The notes under the pieces: generated by a model
Database searches by the model: none
What the model was told of the DNA's origin: nothing
What the model saw: the letters and a program-made list of their open reading frames with translations, nothing else
Part shown: positions 13,660 through 13,660 of the stretch, in pieces
How positions within the stretch are numbered: position 1 is the stretch's first letter
How the letters are laid out: the number at the start of each line of letters is the position of its first letter
Translations under genes and position numbers: made by a program
NCBI GenBank assembly: GCA_964493985.1
Contig: CAZBQL010000083.1
Location: 1-13,660 of the forward strand
Reading direction: 5' to 3'
Length of the DNA stretch: 13,660 nucleotides
Origin: MGML01 sp964493985
GTDB lineage: Bacteria; Chloroflexota; Dehalococcoidia; Dehalococcoidales; UBA2162

Positions 13660-13660
13660 A

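Noticed and set aside
1..13660. CRISPR array, tRNA or rRNA genes, insertion sequences
   Set aside because: No regularly spaced direct repeats, no cloverleaf with a TTCRA arm and no transposase-like frames were seen.

Overview
The window looks like a chromosomal segment of an uncultured or anaerobic bacterium, most likely a Chloroflexota (Dehalococcoidia-like) lineage. That placement is an inference from the overall style of the genes (the PheS cysteine cluster, an ECF sigma factor paired with a single-pass membrane protein, the intergenic repeat style). No rRNA or other decisive marker is present. The first ~1.4 kb is clearly AT-richer than the rest and looks acquired.

Layout. (1) 62-1175, minus strand: a VapBC45-type toxin-antitoxin pair, with a MerR-like HTH + DUF433 antitoxin followed by a PIN-like toxin. 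The toxin frame continues upstream of its only conventional start (GTG at 406) and overlaps the antitoxin stop codon. That extension carries the N-terminal IDND acidic motif of the family but has no ATG, GTG or TTG. An inverted repeat upstream of the antitoxin is a candidate operator. (2) 1456-3056, minus: an ECF sigma factor overlapping (ATGA) a single-pass membrane protein that is probably its anti-sigma factor or sensor. (3) 3195-5419, plus: an SDR oxidoreductase and an MFS exporter-like permease. (4) 5422-5555: an imperfect inverted-repeat intergenic element. (5) 5638-7332, plus: proS. (6) 7711-9514, plus: three consecutive pilin-like proteins (PilV/GspI-like, PilW/GspJ-like, PilX/GspK-like with a DUF11-like C-terminus). 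The run ends at a perfect 38-bp palindromic terminator shared with the converging pheT. (7) 9693-13176, minus: pheT and pheS. (8) 13501-13659, minus: the 3' end of a HicB-like antitoxin gene running off the window.

The strongest new observation lies between hicB and pheS. Reading on the minus strand there is a terminator for the hicB-side transcript, a TTGACA...TACACT promoter, a Shine-Dalgarno sequence, a 20-codon leader ORF with five Phe codons at alternate positions (9, 11, 13, 15, 17), and then a GC-rich hairpin plus T6 terminator just before pheS. Three RNA segments can form two mutually exclusive long helices: 1:2, about 15 pairs, starting inside the leader ORF; and 2:3, about 14 pairs, sequestering the 5' arm of the terminator. 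This is the full architecture of ribosome-mediated Phe attenuation, like PheM of Escherichia coli, in what appears to be a distant lineage. The leader gene is too short for routine gene calling.

The aminoacyl-tRNA synthetases (ProS, PheS, PheT) are housekeeping genes. The toxin-antitoxin modules, ECF pair and pilin-like trio are accessory or regulatory genes placed between them.
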